A stretch of DNA of 62,000 nt from Branchiostoma floridae (taxonomy: Eukaryota > Chordata > Leptocardii > Amphioxiformes > Branchiostomatidae), in contig NC_049986.1 in assembly GCF_000003815.2 (NCBI RefSeq), positions 16,877,375 to 16,939,374 on the forward strand, written 5' to 3'. The notes under the pieces are model-generated. The model did not search any database and had not been told where the DNA came from. It worked only from the letters and a program-made list of their open reading frames with translations. Shown here piece after piece: positions 1 to 12,990 of this stretch (position 1 is its first letter; the number at the start of each line of letters is the position of its first letter). The position numbers and the translations under genes were made by a program.

Positions 1-1231
1 ACCTCTGACCGTTTCAAAACCATATCCAGTTGCTTGAGTAACTAATTTTGGCGTATCTTACATCTTTTGGTTTAGTTTTACTATTATAACTGGAACGTTT
101 AAGAGGTATCTGGCATCAAATATGCTAGGTTACACGTCGTGTATTCTGATACTGTTCGTTTTTAGTCAGAGAGAGACAAGTATCCAAATACACCATATTT
201 TGAACAGACCTAAGCATAATCGCCCGATCGCAATAACTGCAGGCTAAGTACATGTGTTGGTTCATGTATCACGTGATTTTGTGTAATCTTTGTATTGAAG
301 AAAGGTAAATCCCGTGAATGGATAGACTTTCAGAAAAGCTTAAGGTACCATGGTTTTAATGACAGTGGAGAGAAATTAGACAGTGCCTTTACAATGAAAT
401 AAACAGATCCACCTTATGGCTCAGTTTTCCCTCCGGCGTACGTGCCTGTCATGTTTCGTTACAGTTTCTCCATGTTAAATCGCAGCCAATCACGGATGAG
501 AATCCGAAACATTTCATCCTCATCTTATTTGGGTTAATGTCTCAAACAACTAGGATTTTCCCCGCCTTGAGGCTAACAGATGGTAACATGTAATGGGTAG
601 TTTAATCAAAACTAGATCGGTTGTCTACCACAATACACTTAACGCTAACCTTATCGCCTTTGCGAAGACACTAGGGAATACAGTGCCACCTGTAAGTGGT
701 ATACCTTAAGCATTTTGACTTAGTTACAGAAGAATTACCATATTTATTACAGTAATTGGGTCTTAAAGAATTCTCGTGTGTTTTTGTTTATCTACATGGG
801 ATTTCATCGGTGACTTTTTGAATGAACTCATTAGACCTACACGGTGCGTTATATCATATCTTCGCCTCCAAATATCCCAAAGGAACTTGTTGATGCCTTC
901 TCTGAATACCCCAAACAATAAATTCGAAGTTTCACTGACTGTGGAATACAAAAATGGGGAGACACCACGACCCGAGGCAAAAAATTGTCGACATAAGTAA
1001 GCTTGCAATGGAATACAGTGCAAGTGGAATACACCCAAACCCATATTCATCTTTCAAAACATGTCCATCATCAATGAGGGACGTTAAACAACTTCGATGT
1101 TCTATTGTGAAATAGCACATTAATCGTACAACGTCTCAAGAAGAATATTGGAAGACAAATGTGCCTGTTTTGAAATGTCCAATGTATGTAACCTCAAAAA
1201 TGTCTATGGTCTGGCAGCTGTGTACAAATCT
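1..1231. other. Gene-free stretch, nothing recognised
   Basis: No open frame here looks coding, and I see no repeat, RNA gene or clear inverted repeat. It precedes the first copy of the duplicated segment. Confidence 0.5.
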
Positions 1232-4200
1232 CTGTCTTCACGCCTGACACATCCGCTTACCACCTGTCCCTGCTGCTCTGCCTGATATAACCTCCTTGCT
1301 GATACCAAGAATCACATGATATTTTGCCAGTGAGAACCGATGTGTCTGTGAAGATTCATTGGTAAGTCTCAGAATTTGGTTTCTTCACCTACCATTTTCC
1401 ATTTGTGTAATGGGATGTTCGTATCTGATGGTGACACCAACCACGCAATGTAATCATATCCATTACTAGGTTGGCTATGATGTATATCTTCCTGAATCTT
1501 TGCAGGAAACTGAGCATTTGCCATCCTGTATCTACCTCTTCTCGGTAGTATGACAAAGAAATGGGTTTAAAGCAAAGCATTTCAGCATCAAGTCGGCTTC
1601 TTTCACGTTCAGATATAAATGTGTGTGGCAGGGAGGTCACGACAGCTAGTTCAGATCGGTGACACTGATAGTGCTATGATGTGACCTGCCATGCTCTCCT
1701 TTCCCTGATATGATATCCAGTATTGACATTGCTGACAACCCCATGCAGTTAGGGAGCTCCGGAGGTGACCTCGCTTTGACAGAGTGATGTAAAGAGCACT
1801 CAAATAATTTCATACTTACGTGTGTTTTGTTATCGTTTCAAAGATACTCTCACATGTTGCATAAATCAAAGGTTACAGCAATCTAATTTTGCTCACAGTG
1901 AGATCGCATCGCCATTACCGTCTATATATATAGTTGAGTGGAGAACTAAGTTGGCTTCGGTACAGAAGTATTTCTACTTCTATTGTTCACGACCTGCTTC
2001 AGACCTGTGCATGATTGGAATTCTACCGTCTCGCCAGCGCCAGAGAGTTGAATAAGACAGAATGGCTTTTAGCGAGCGAAGATATGGATGGATCGGCAGG
2101 CCAGTGAGAAAGCTGTATGAATCAGAAGTCAATGTGTGGGTTCGCTGAACAAGTTTGAGGGGAGGAATATCGATCAGCTAGATTATTTCAGCGCCTGCTT
2201 GAGTTTGAAGGATCTATGTGATGTGTTCTCCATCAAGAATGCTGTTGGAACCGGTTTCAAGGCCATTAAATCATCCATGTGCCCAAAGATTTATCCGTTA
2301 ATTTCTAACACCCTACATAAGATCACATTAGCAAATGGTAGTTTCTTGTATCTAAATTTGTTGCTGTTGTTTTCTGTGCATGTGTGCAATTGTTATTTCG
2401 AAAGTAGGATGTTATACAAATGATGTTATCCAAACATCTCGATTTTATTCACATGCATCACTCATTACAAGTTCTGCAGTAATCATGGCTGTTAAAATAG
2501 TAATCATCACCAACCATCCAAAATAATTCAAGAAACTTTTCTCCAGCATTGCCCACAGCTAACAAAGGTATATTTGTGTGGAAAGAGCATAGTGGACATA
2601 TCTATCTTGCGGCAGACTCAAAAGGTCATGTCCAGTCAAACTGCAGTAGTATTTCTACTGGTGCAGCATTTCTTATCACTGCCTTGAAGTCGAATAACTC
2701 TAACCCCATCCAAAAGACATCAAAGGGCACGACTTGTAATACAATTGGCATGCCTGGTGTTGTCGCGCTACAAGTTCTTATTCTACACAAAACTTCCTCG
2801 TCCATAGATTCTGAGAATGCAGCTACAACCAATCAGGGTTGAGCCTGTATATGCCATAGGGTTTGGAAAATACTGGGCTTTAGTCGAATATGCACCGTTA
2901 AACTAAAATCGGGAATATTTATCATTACTTGGAATGCAACGCATGTTGCCTTGCAGCTTTTCCTTATTTGGGAGTGTGCAGATGGTGGGAGTAAATGTCT
3001 TTTTAAGCATTATTGATAGCGCTATGGACTAAACAAACTTTGCCCAGCAGCTTAGAATGGTTTTAGAAACTAAGTAGCAACGTGATTTGTCCTCTCGTTC
3101 CCTTATAGCTTAGCGTTTACTATGATCTCTTTGTAATGATAGAAATCTGTGTCAGGGAAATGTGGGTCACACCGACGTCAGCCTGGAAGAACATTTGTGT
3201 TCGTTAAGAAACGGATCAACTCCTAAGACCAGTATCTTTTTCTGCCATCCTCTCGAGGGCAGTTGGTTCCAGTCATCCATGCATTAGTAACACAGGTCGA
3301 AAAGTCACCATTTCTTGGGGAGTGTGCTCCTAAGCTCTTGCCAAAAACAATGTCACAATCCTGTGCAGACAGTGCTTAATATTCTCTTAGCCCCTGTACG
3401 TAAAGCTCCTACTCTCACAGTCTTACAGCCATCACTTATTCGGTATTAAAAGTATCCTTCATAATCAGGTGCTGACCAGTGCTTTCTTCCAAGTTGCGTT
3501 ATGGGTAAAGGCAGTATCTGTTTAGGGTTATCAGTGACGTTTGATGTTCACCTAGTTCTGATATCGTAAACAAGTTTGAAATATTCGTCTTAGATACTGC
3601 TGAGCTGGCTTGCTTGTGTGCGTACATTGGACTTCAGCTTACACCGACTGAGTATTACTTTATCAGACTTCCAAACTGCCAGACTTCTCAAACAATATGT
3701 TCATAGACTGTATAAAGGGTTTTGATCCTACTATATTTAACTCAATATGCCATGAAAATCCACCTAAATTGTATTGATTACTGTCATCAATGTGACGTAC
3801 AATGCTGTGTTCCTGCATAACCAATCGCCTGATGCCTGAAAGTCTCCATCCTAGTGGCTATCTCTCCATGAAATTGCATCATTAATCCCTCGAGAATATG
3901 TAGTCAATAAGTGCTACCATGAGCTAAATACAATATTGCGGATCTGCAACGAATTCCTTAGATTCGATCGCGTGCGCATTGTGTGGCCTCTTGCCCTTAG
4001 TAGAGCATTCTAAAGATAACGTGAATGCCACCAGGATGAGCCACACCTTTCACATCTTAAGCAAGTAAGCGCGAAACACTAGGCTGAGACCAGCGTATCT
4101 CTCGATTTTGTCACTTCAAGACTTCCAAATAGCTTTTGATTGTTAATCTGATATTAGTAATCAATGTTATGTACTTTAGAAATTTCAAGTTAACTTCAAG

Positions 4201-5125
4201 ATTTCTGAGTTCTGTTGCCAATTATGCAGCAGGTCATAATGTTTCTAGCGCTTAAAGAAGCTCTGAAGATGGTTGGCAGTACTTGGCACAATAGTGCTGT
4301 TCTGCGTATTCACAAAGATTCTGGTCTGCGTGTTTACTCATTCTCCCATCGTTCTTTAGGCACGATATAGCAGGTTATATCACCTCTAAGGTGTAGGTAT
4401 GTAGTGGTAAATCATACACAATTACCAACGATACACGCGACTGGAAATATACATGAAGAGGCAATGATGTGATGACCGTTATAGGCGTCAGTATAGCAGT
4501 GATACCTTCAACGAAACTTCAAAGCTGTGAGAAAAAAAGTGTCGTAATTAGAGGTTTGAGATGTTGATACGTCATCCGTTATGTTTTGTGGGTAGTCTAC
4601 GCTACCTATGAGGAAACGTCTCAACACTTTGTTTCCTTCTCTCTTCAAATCTTCTCGGCAACCTTCTAACTAGTATTTGTTTCTGAAGCTGAAGTCTTTG
4701 ACACAGCTGTAATACTAGTTATTTACATTTACACGACAGTATACAGGAACGTGAGAATTAATGAAATACAGTCATGGTGATTGCCCGAGATGTTTTATGA
4801 TCCTTGCTGCAAGAAATGCCCAGGACTCCCCTACATGTGAGCCTGGCCTGGCGGAGGAACATAAAATGAATCCTGCACATTTTTTCGCTGCTGGAAATGC
4901 ATATGTGGCAGAAGATGTCGTTATCTTTTTATTGCTAAGATTATCTTTGCCGTATACGTGTCAGGTCGTAAGAAACGTATGGCTTACAGCTGTATGATTG
5001 CTTGTGGTCCAAAGAGATTTTTGACGTACATTTTTTACTCTTACAAATCAACTCAAACTGCATGATGCGACCTACTCATATTTATCACAATAAATACTGG
5101 AACACATACAAGGGCTAACCCGCTT

Positions 5126-5510
5126 AATGAGATTTTGACTGAGGGTTATGTCCCCTGTAGAAGTCATTAACCTGAAGGGATCTGCTTCGCGTCTACCTCT
5201 CACTTACAGACCAGAAGTAACTAGCTTTAAAAGTCATCTCTTCGATTGCGGTGCCGTGGCGTTTCCACTGGACCGTTGGCATTTAGAGTTAGGAGATAGC
5301 GTAATGGTTTCAATTTATGGCATTTAGAATGAGAAGATAGAGAAATGGCTTCAATTTACCAGTGATCCCAGGTGGGTCGTTGCCAGTCGACCACGTTACT
5401 TTCTGCCGTCCACGATTACTAGAACGTTATACATGGACTTTACAAGAATCAATATTGCCTGCAGGAGGCAGTTGTCGCAGTTTACTTACCGATCGAACAT
5501 TCAGGTCAGT
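5126..5510 (+). repeat. Possible LINE reverse-transcriptase 3' remnant (copy in 5 kb block)
   Basis: This stretch matches 29600-29930 in order and spacing. The partner encodes a degraded frame containing FKRRLD, which resembles the last residues of LINE reverse-transcriptase proteins. Here the equivalent frame reads roughly TSFKSHLFD. The call depends on the better-preserved partner and is tentative. Confidence 0.3.
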
Positions 5511-5854
5511 TGAGGGACACTAGAGACCTGGAAATCCCATTGCAGGGCCTGGAACTTAGTAATAATACATCTTACAAGTGTGGGGAAGAGAGTTTTTTGG
5601 ACGTGCTTGTTCCACAAGACATCATCCATTTGTCGTGGGTAACCATCAGCTTGCAGAACAAAAGAAATGTTTTCTGATGGGCGTAGAATGAAGAGGGGAA
5701 CGCTTTCATTGCTGGTTCTAGCGGGAGCTTCAAGTAGGTGTGCACTTTACTAAGCTAGTATCACATAGATTTGGCGATGTAAGGCAGTGACGTAAACAAT
5801 GGAATCATTTGTCAAACCGACTCATTAGTTCCATTAATAGAGGGTGATTCTGGA

Positions 5855-5868
5855 TACACACACTCACA

Positions 5869-5915
<47 letters not shown>

Positions 5916-5920
5916 CGCAC

Positions 5921-5955
<35 letters not shown>
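5855..5955 (+). repeat. (CA)n microsatellite
   Basis: About 100 bp of almost pure CA repeats with a few GC interruptions. The His/Thr-rich open frame across it is a by-product of the repeat. Confidence 0.95.
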
Positions 5956-5957
<2 letters not shown>

Positions 5958-7080
5958 ATGTCCATTCTTTGGTCATTCACAACATTCGTCAAAGTGAATT
6001 TTATCTGCGTTGCAATAGCTGGTTTGAAAAACACATAGTCTAATGCCAGTAATTCTGGTAGAAGCGCGTTATGCCTTTGATGTGAGTATAAGGAAACGCA
6101 GTTGCCTGGGATTTCCTGCGCATTTACACACCCCCACCCACCCCCTTGGTATCTTATATTTAAATGGGTTTGCCTCTCTCAAACCATTTGGGGATGAAAA
6201 AATCTAGCCATACATCTTCGACTGAAATCCAATTACTTCAAGATTATCACATTGAAATTGCCTCCAGGAACAGCCTACATAGCAGCCCGGACTGATGCGG
6301 GTGTGTGTATGCGTGGTCCGTTTTGACATATAAAATAGACCATGGTAAATTGCTCCTAGAACTCGCTATGCCATTAACATAATTGTACGATGAAAAAGGA
6401 CATGGGTGTAAGGAAAGCGTAGAAAAGTGCGAATGTAGACCTAATTGACGCTTGCGAGGACCTATATCGCTGCCGTTGTATGTCTGTTCATTTTGGTTAT
6501 ATGCTCTCGGCCAGTATTTTATCAAAACGTCATGGCAGCCTGCATCTGTAATGCAACCCCAAACTTTGAACAGTTTCCCAAAGAAAAATCCATTTCCAAC
6601 GACGCAGCATCAACGCTTGTTTAACATGCGACTGGTGTCTTCCTTCTTCTTCGACCCTTTCCATGTTTCCCCTAGGCATCACCTTTGAAGATGACACATG
6701 TCACTTGCTTTAGAATAAAGTACAGATCACCACACTCCTTTCTCTTTGTCCATCGGAACCTCATCTTAACGTTAATCCAACTGGTGTTTCTTAAAGTTCG
6801 GTGCGCCAAAGATTGTGACTGCTTTTTAACTACAAAGTAAAGGGGATGTGGAAGATCTGAAGGGCATATGATGAGAAAAGTAGACTTGCAATCACGGAAC
6901 GTACCCAGGGCATGCCTTGCTTTTACCGGCACTTACATGTCTGGAAAAAGCATCAGTCGAAATCTCAAATAGAAAATGTTATGTGATGCCTGTCAGTAGT
7001 GAAATGCCAAATTGGCAGCTCTTAGTACGTGTCATATGACCTTGTAATTGTACACTGTCGATTAGATATAATCAATGTTT

Positions 7081-10000
7081 GTACTTTGTGCGTTTTACAC
7101 AAGAACACGATGCAATTGCATATGATCAATAGCTGCTGTCGAACCCTCTTTCTACGTCCACGTACCCTTTGATGTGCTTGTGATTTCGTGGATCAAACGC
7201 AGCTTTAACGCGTTGATATGCTTTGAACTGGGAAACCTTTTGTACCATTTGATAAAATTCTAAAATCAAAGAGTATGCTCGTCTTCATATAGTCAAAGTT
7301 TATTCACGGGGGAAGACGAATTGAAATAATGAAGAAACGCAATGTCATTACCACCCATGAACGCATCATCGTTGTAGAACTTCTCAAGCAATAACTGCCG
7401 AAAAAATACTACGAATTATGAGCAATGAAGCCTGTAATTTTCAAACTTGAAATTCTATTGTGCAATAGGTGTTGTCAAATAGCTGGCGTCTTACTTATCT
7501 TGAGTCTTTCTTGAGCTGATGAAGCCCTGAAAGTCTTGAATGTGCAGCAAAGAAATTGGCTCTGGAATGTTGAGATATGCTTCTTAAATGTTGCCCAACA
7601 AAAGTCCAATCCTGCTTATCCTATCACACGTAACCAGGAGGACAAAGGCTGATAATTACTTATTTCGCAGAAGAACAGGTTTTGCATGCTCTATGACAGT
7701 CTGGTTGCTATGTTTGGGATATTAGTTACATACATGATTGGAACAGGCAGCTCACTAAGGTCATGGAATGTGGCCAATACTGACCAGAGGGCGTGTTTAC
7801 AAGGCATGACAGGTCCCTGGCTACCATAAAGAACACATTCCATGATTAACGGTGCTGACTTACAGCGTCATTCTGATTTATATTCTGACCCCGTTTCGTT
7901 ACTGTCCGTACTTCACACTGATGACGTGCATAGCCTTGTATATGTTTGGGGTATATAGAAAATGACTTGTTTATATCAATATACAGCACAGAAGAAAACA
8001 TTTTGCAGGTAATACTCACTCACGATCACGGCAAGCAGATTCAGTTAAATGTTTATGTTGCGAATCTAAGCAAAATGCTCTCATTCGGGGCTATGATGTA
8101 CTCAAACCAATAGTCACATTTCTTTTTGACATCTTGCTGTCATAACATGAAACCATACGACCTTGCAAAGCCTTGCTTTGGTCCGTTCTGATGAGATTGA
8201 ACTTTCCTGACAGTGGGAGATGTTACCTGCATCGACCCTGGACGTGCAGTAGAACGTTAGCGGATTCCGTCCCGAGCGTTTCCCATTACCTCGCCCACAG
8301 AATGTTGTTTTGTCCTAAGGCCATTTCCTCCATGACCAGGCCTTATCACTAACGGACGGGTGTTCCGTGGCAATAAACAGCACTAGATTGCCCAGGCTTT
8401 TTCCCAGGGTGGCAATAGACGATTCTACCTGAGGAGAACATGTTTCAATCGGATTGCCGTCCATTTCCAAGCCGTTTTTTTTTAACACTAACACACCGTA
8501 GGGAAGGTTTGGTTAGCAGCGATAGCCAATGCAAGGTCGTGAAGACATAAACAGTTTTATAGACAAAGCCACACAAGATGAAAACATTAAAAGCGGGCGG
8601 TAAATCATCATGCTCTCAGCAATGACATAGTATGTGGTCTCAGCTGCCTACTACTTTCCGGGGGGCACTTATAACGTTACTCTTGTGGCCTGAAGTTGTT
8701 TGCGGGAAAAGATCAAAAAGCCATGAGGGCTGAGAATAACGAGGTTACCTTAGTTCATATTGAGATACATTGCCAAGTTAAGCCTGCTCCCCTTAAGTTA
8801 GAGGCGCCAGTCACATTTCACACTTCATGTTTTCCAGTAACGAATACCTTCAGATCTGAGCAGGATAGCAGATACAGCGTCCTGTATTGAATTGTTTTCT
8901 GCTTGTTTTCTGCAAAACTTGACGCATTTCTTCTGAATACACCTAACGTTATGTCTTTCTATTTGTACAAACTTATTGTAATTAGTATGTCCCGTGGCAT
9001 GTGTAATCTCGGTATATTCAAGTCACATCTGCAAACATGATGATGAAACCTTCACCTCTGTCAACAGGCTCGGTAACAGCTTACTTACTCACGTCTAGAA
9101 ACGTATTAGTAGCATCGGGAAGATGAAGAAACGAGCACACTAATGTTTCCCATTACATAACACGCTATTTCACTAATGCCAAGCCAGCGGTTCTTAACTG
9201 CTGTCGACTTAACGTTCAGGGATAAGAAGGTGATGACTGGAACTGGGGAGATGGAATCTGGTTCTACATTTCACTGCTTCTATATTAGACGGTAAACTCT
9301 GTGTACTGAAGTTAATGTTATTACAGTAAATGAGAAAGAAAGGACACCTTCGCTACTTGTGGCTTACATTCATATCGCATCAACATCATTGCCAGCACTG
9401 CATGGCTAATGCTGTCGGCACAGAAAAACAATACAAGAGGCTGCGACACGTATTAGGATCTCAAAAGATATCTACATATACGGTTGCATTCACAAACGAT
9501 CTCCTTTGCTTTAAAAAAACGTTTTATCTTTGCGCCCAATACGTCTATACACTACCAAGAATCTAGTTAGATCTATGGTTCTAAGGGTAAAAAAATAAAG
9601 TCTCTTGCTATTGTGGCCTGCCTTTTCTTCTCATGCTCATCTAAACAGACATTGTAAACGTACCCCGTCCTAAGTAAGATGTTTCCCGTTAGTTATCGCT
9701 ATCAGTTCCTTTTTATAGTCCTCTGTGACCTTTGATAAAATTCAAACGTACCTTTGTCCCTTTAGAGAGGTGTAACAGGAAACCCAGAGTGCCAATAAAC
9801 CATCGCGCGTCGCAAAATATGTCACATTTCCTCAGGTCACTCGGCAGGTTGCTGAACAACAGATGATGTTGCATTCGAAATGAGATGTTATACGTAATGA
9901 CTGATAATGGTACATACACGGAACAAAGAAAAAAGGCCAATTACTTTTTGTCATTATCAGATCTACCCTGTAGTGCCCTGGGGAATGGCTCTAATTTCCT

Positions 10001-12560
10001 TTTAGATCGTACTTGGTCTAAGCCGTGCATGTGCAGAAAATTGATTGGGAATGTGATCTATGTGAAGACTGGTATGGAATTCAAATATTGCTTGTTGTGC
10101 ACTGATGTTCATGCTTTGTGTCTGCACTTGCTAGAAGACAACAAAAGAAACAGCACAATGTGAAGAAACATTGCCTATGGAAGTAAGAAGCGCCAGTTAT
10201 ATATAGATACAATGAGATGACTGATGGCAGTATTCAGAAGTACTTGTGCAAAGATGATCAAACCAGCACTCTGCAAAAACAAGAAATATAGTTGGAGAAC
10301 TGAAACAACTGACTTTAAAGCCGGCTTACGGGAATGCGGTTCCAATAACATTCAGCAAGGCCATTACCAACCACGTAATGGGCGTGTGGGAAGTTGATGG
10401 AGTGGGGCTGGGCGCTGGTCTATTGGATGTTATTGGGGAGGCCCGAGCTGGCACATAAAATGGACATTTTGCGGTTTCAGTGGACACGTTGGGCATTAAA
10501 CGTGCCGTGATAGAGATAAAAGCAATGATGGCCAATTGAACATCAGCAGAGGGAGGTCGCGTAGATACCAAGCAATTCTCACAAGAATATTATAAAAGAA
10601 AACAATTCTCCTTCTAACTTCACAAAACCCACACATAATAGAAAAGGTGGGATCTTTCGTCTTCCACTGTCTTCGAAAAAGGAGTCGAACCCAATAACCC
10701 AGGATCTAGAGTTAGCTTTTGCTAGTTTTAGACTGGAGTAAACACCTTTGATATTGTTTTTTTATAGTTTGTCTGAATCTCTCATGTTACCTGCAATTAG
10801 CCCAAGGGCAAGAATTTGCAATAAACTTTACATTATAAACTATGAGTTTCTTTCAACTTAACTCTTTATGCATATTAGTTTTAGTTTTCAATCGCAGAAA
10901 CAAGCACTAGTACTGTACGTATGGGTAAATTATAAAACGAGTTGTCAGTAATTACGCATGTGCATGAATTTGCGTATTCTTTCAGTCAACTACAGTTTGT
11001 AACGGATCAACTTTCCTTAGCTTTCACTCAAAATATGTTGTCTAAACAGCGATACAAAATGTACTGCAGTAGCAGAAGAGGTACCAAACTTACTTTCATT
11101 TATGTATATAATGTCATTCTGATTTTCAACCACATGAACCAACATGACCGAAACAAGGACTATATCCTCAATGTGCTAGAAACGTAGTGTGGCAGCGAGG
11201 CCATTCTTAAGAGGGGCCTCTGTGTGATAGATGCCTACACTTAAGATGGATTACAGTAGAACGTGGGGATAAAAGACCTTGGTAACATAACCGTTCCCAC
11301 TTAATACGCGCCTTAATGGTTTGTTCACCGAAATCATGGCGCCTCAATCTTTTAAACGTACCGTGACATTAACAGGAAGAGTGATATCAGCAATCCTGAC
11401 TCCAATTACAGCCTAACTCCAATGTATAGAAGACGGATTGCTTCCTCCTAATAATCTCATTAGAGTCACGCATTCAGATTTTCTCGACTCTTGTGAAAAA
11501 GGAACGGATTACTGATTCCAACTTCAACTAGCAAACTGTTTTAGAATTCAAAAATACCGAATATCATTAAAATCTACCCACATGTTCTCGAGTTTTGCTC
11601 TTGACCTACATATAGACCCACATAATGGCATACAGTAACCGATTTTATAACCTTCTTGACGAATACAGTAACCGATTTTATAAGTAAAAGCCTTCTTGAC
11701 GAATACATTCACAGACACTTAAAACGGGAATGCATATTCTGCTGGGATTGCTTGAAAGTTGCCCACTATCTGAGTGATGATTTGTGTACATGTTTACAAT
11801 GTTCTAGGGACTAAGTAGCCTAGGTTACAATGTTCTTAACGCCATGGTGTGTATAGATGAGACATATTCACGGGACACCACCCACCAGCCAGGATTCATC
11901 CACACGTTTTCTCATCTCGCGACGATATTCATGTCAAAATCGGATGATTAAATCAAGTGTAATGAGTCTTACGGGATAGGAAGCTGCTGTACTGGAGAAT
12001 TCCAAGTATGCCACCAGCTGCTTTAACCACAGTTTAAAATATATGATTATACAGGCCGTAAAAGTTGTTACCATCCTGACCGTTTGGCGTTTATAATGTG
12101 AGTTTGTGAGATGAATATTTTCACTAGAAGGTATGAACTTTAGTGAAGATTTTTATATATAAGCACATAGTCAATCGGAACGTGCTCTTGGTATTCGTAA
12201 TCAGGGAAAGAACATCTACCATGATTGTTTCCACAAGAGTTTGAACATCTCACGCCTTCGTGAGATATGTACAGTTTTTGTGTACCTTATCTATTTCATT
12301 AGCATGCAAATAAGGCCTTGATTGACATTTGTTGTGTCCACTCCCTATCACTCAGCGGTGAACGTGATTAAAACGTGTAACTGAAGCATACTAAAACAAA
12401 TATCTCTTTGTAAATTAGAAAGCAAAACTCACACAAAGGGAGTCAATCATATAGCCATAACTCAACCACTAACTCAATACCACTAGAGTGCGTAAGACAA
12501 GCAGCTAGATCATGTGGTAATTGTCTTTTATCTGGGATACCCTCATGACCATGCAGTGCG
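7081..12560. other. Gene-free stretch, one short tandem repeat
   Basis: No frame looks coding. The only structure recognised is the short tandem duplication at 11631-11707. The rest is AT-leaning DNA with scattered short open frames of no recognisable content. Confidence 0.5.
11631..11707 (+). repeat. Two-unit tandem duplication
   Basis: The unit, cagtaaccgattttataa followed by ccttcttgacgaatac, occurs twice in a row. The second unit has a 7-bp internal insertion (gtaaaag). Confidence 0.85.
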
Positions 12561-12627
12561 TTATCAACAAGTTACTGCCATAATGATACCATTATCAATA
12601 GAAATATTTTCCCTAAAGGTGTACTTT

Positions 12628-12827
12628 CCCTGCACTTGCGTCAACCTTGCGTCACTGCGGGGTTCGTTCACTGCGTCACAGTTTTGTTACTTTCTCCAAT
12701 TTTTTTTTATGATTTAGATGTTGCGTATTACGTTAAAGTATGACGTAGAAGACGAACAAATAAACAAAAAGGAAGAGAATACGTTCTTCGAACCCCACAG
12801 TGACGCAAGCTTGACGCAAGTACAGTG
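12628..12827. mobile_element. MITE with about 45-bp terminal inverted repeats
   Basis: The left end (12628-12676) and right end (12786-12827) are imperfect reverse complements. They share ACTTGCGTCAA and TTGCGTCACTG, followed by GGGGTTCG. The element is about 200 bp with an AT-rich centre and no coding capacity, as expected of a non-autonomous DNA transposon. I could not define a target duplication with certainty, so the superfamily is left open. Confidence 0.7.
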
Positions 12828-12854
12828 AGACCTTTATCAACAGGTTACTGCCAT

Positions 12855-12981
12855 TGTTGTTGGCATCCGTCTGTCTCGGTAGACAATGGTAGGCAGACAA
12901 TCACTCGCCGTCGTGGGATAGGTGATCTGTAGCCTGGCCCGCACATGAAGGGGTGTGCACTTTCTTTTCCACTCTCTCGTC
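12855..12981 (-). mobile_element. 3' fragment of the tRNA-derived SINE family
   Basis: The reverse complement of this stretch matches the 3' end of the SINE at 24280-24793. Shared pieces include a GTGCACACCCCT block, a GGCCAGGC block, GTCTGCCTACCATTGTCT and GAGACAGACGGATGCC, followed by a short A-rich tail. It is flanked by imperfect 9-bp repeats, tactgccat at 12846-12854 and tactaccat at 12982-12990, so it probably arrived as a 5'-truncated retroposition. Confidence 0.75.
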
Positions 12982-12990
12982 TACTACCAT

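Larger units (their letters stand above)
1232..7080 (+). repeat. Diverged segmental duplication, copy 1
   Basis: Blocks of this stretch reappear in the same order and orientation at 20.0-32.4 kb. Visible pairs are 1232-1530 with 20024-20310, 2040-2215 with 20595-20800, 3820-4060 with 22725-22920, about 4440-4475 with 27130-27165, 5230-5510 with 29690-29930, 6210-6300 with 31515-31610 and 7005-7065 with 32375-32440. The offset is 18.6-18.9 kb over the first three blocks and then grows to 22.7-25.4 kb, because copy 2 has gained insertions. Identity by eye is high in the first blocks and lower later. No coding frame is shared between the copies, so the duplicated material appears non-genic. The block edges are approximate. 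Confidence 0.65.

Noticed and set aside
7755-7850. catggaatgtg and cacattccatg inverted pair
   Set aside because: Only about 11 bp with no target duplication or further terminal similarity; likely chance.
10675-10760. Minus-strand tRNA suggested by a GGGTTCGACTCC box
   Set aside because: No matching box A or acceptor stem was found at the right distance.
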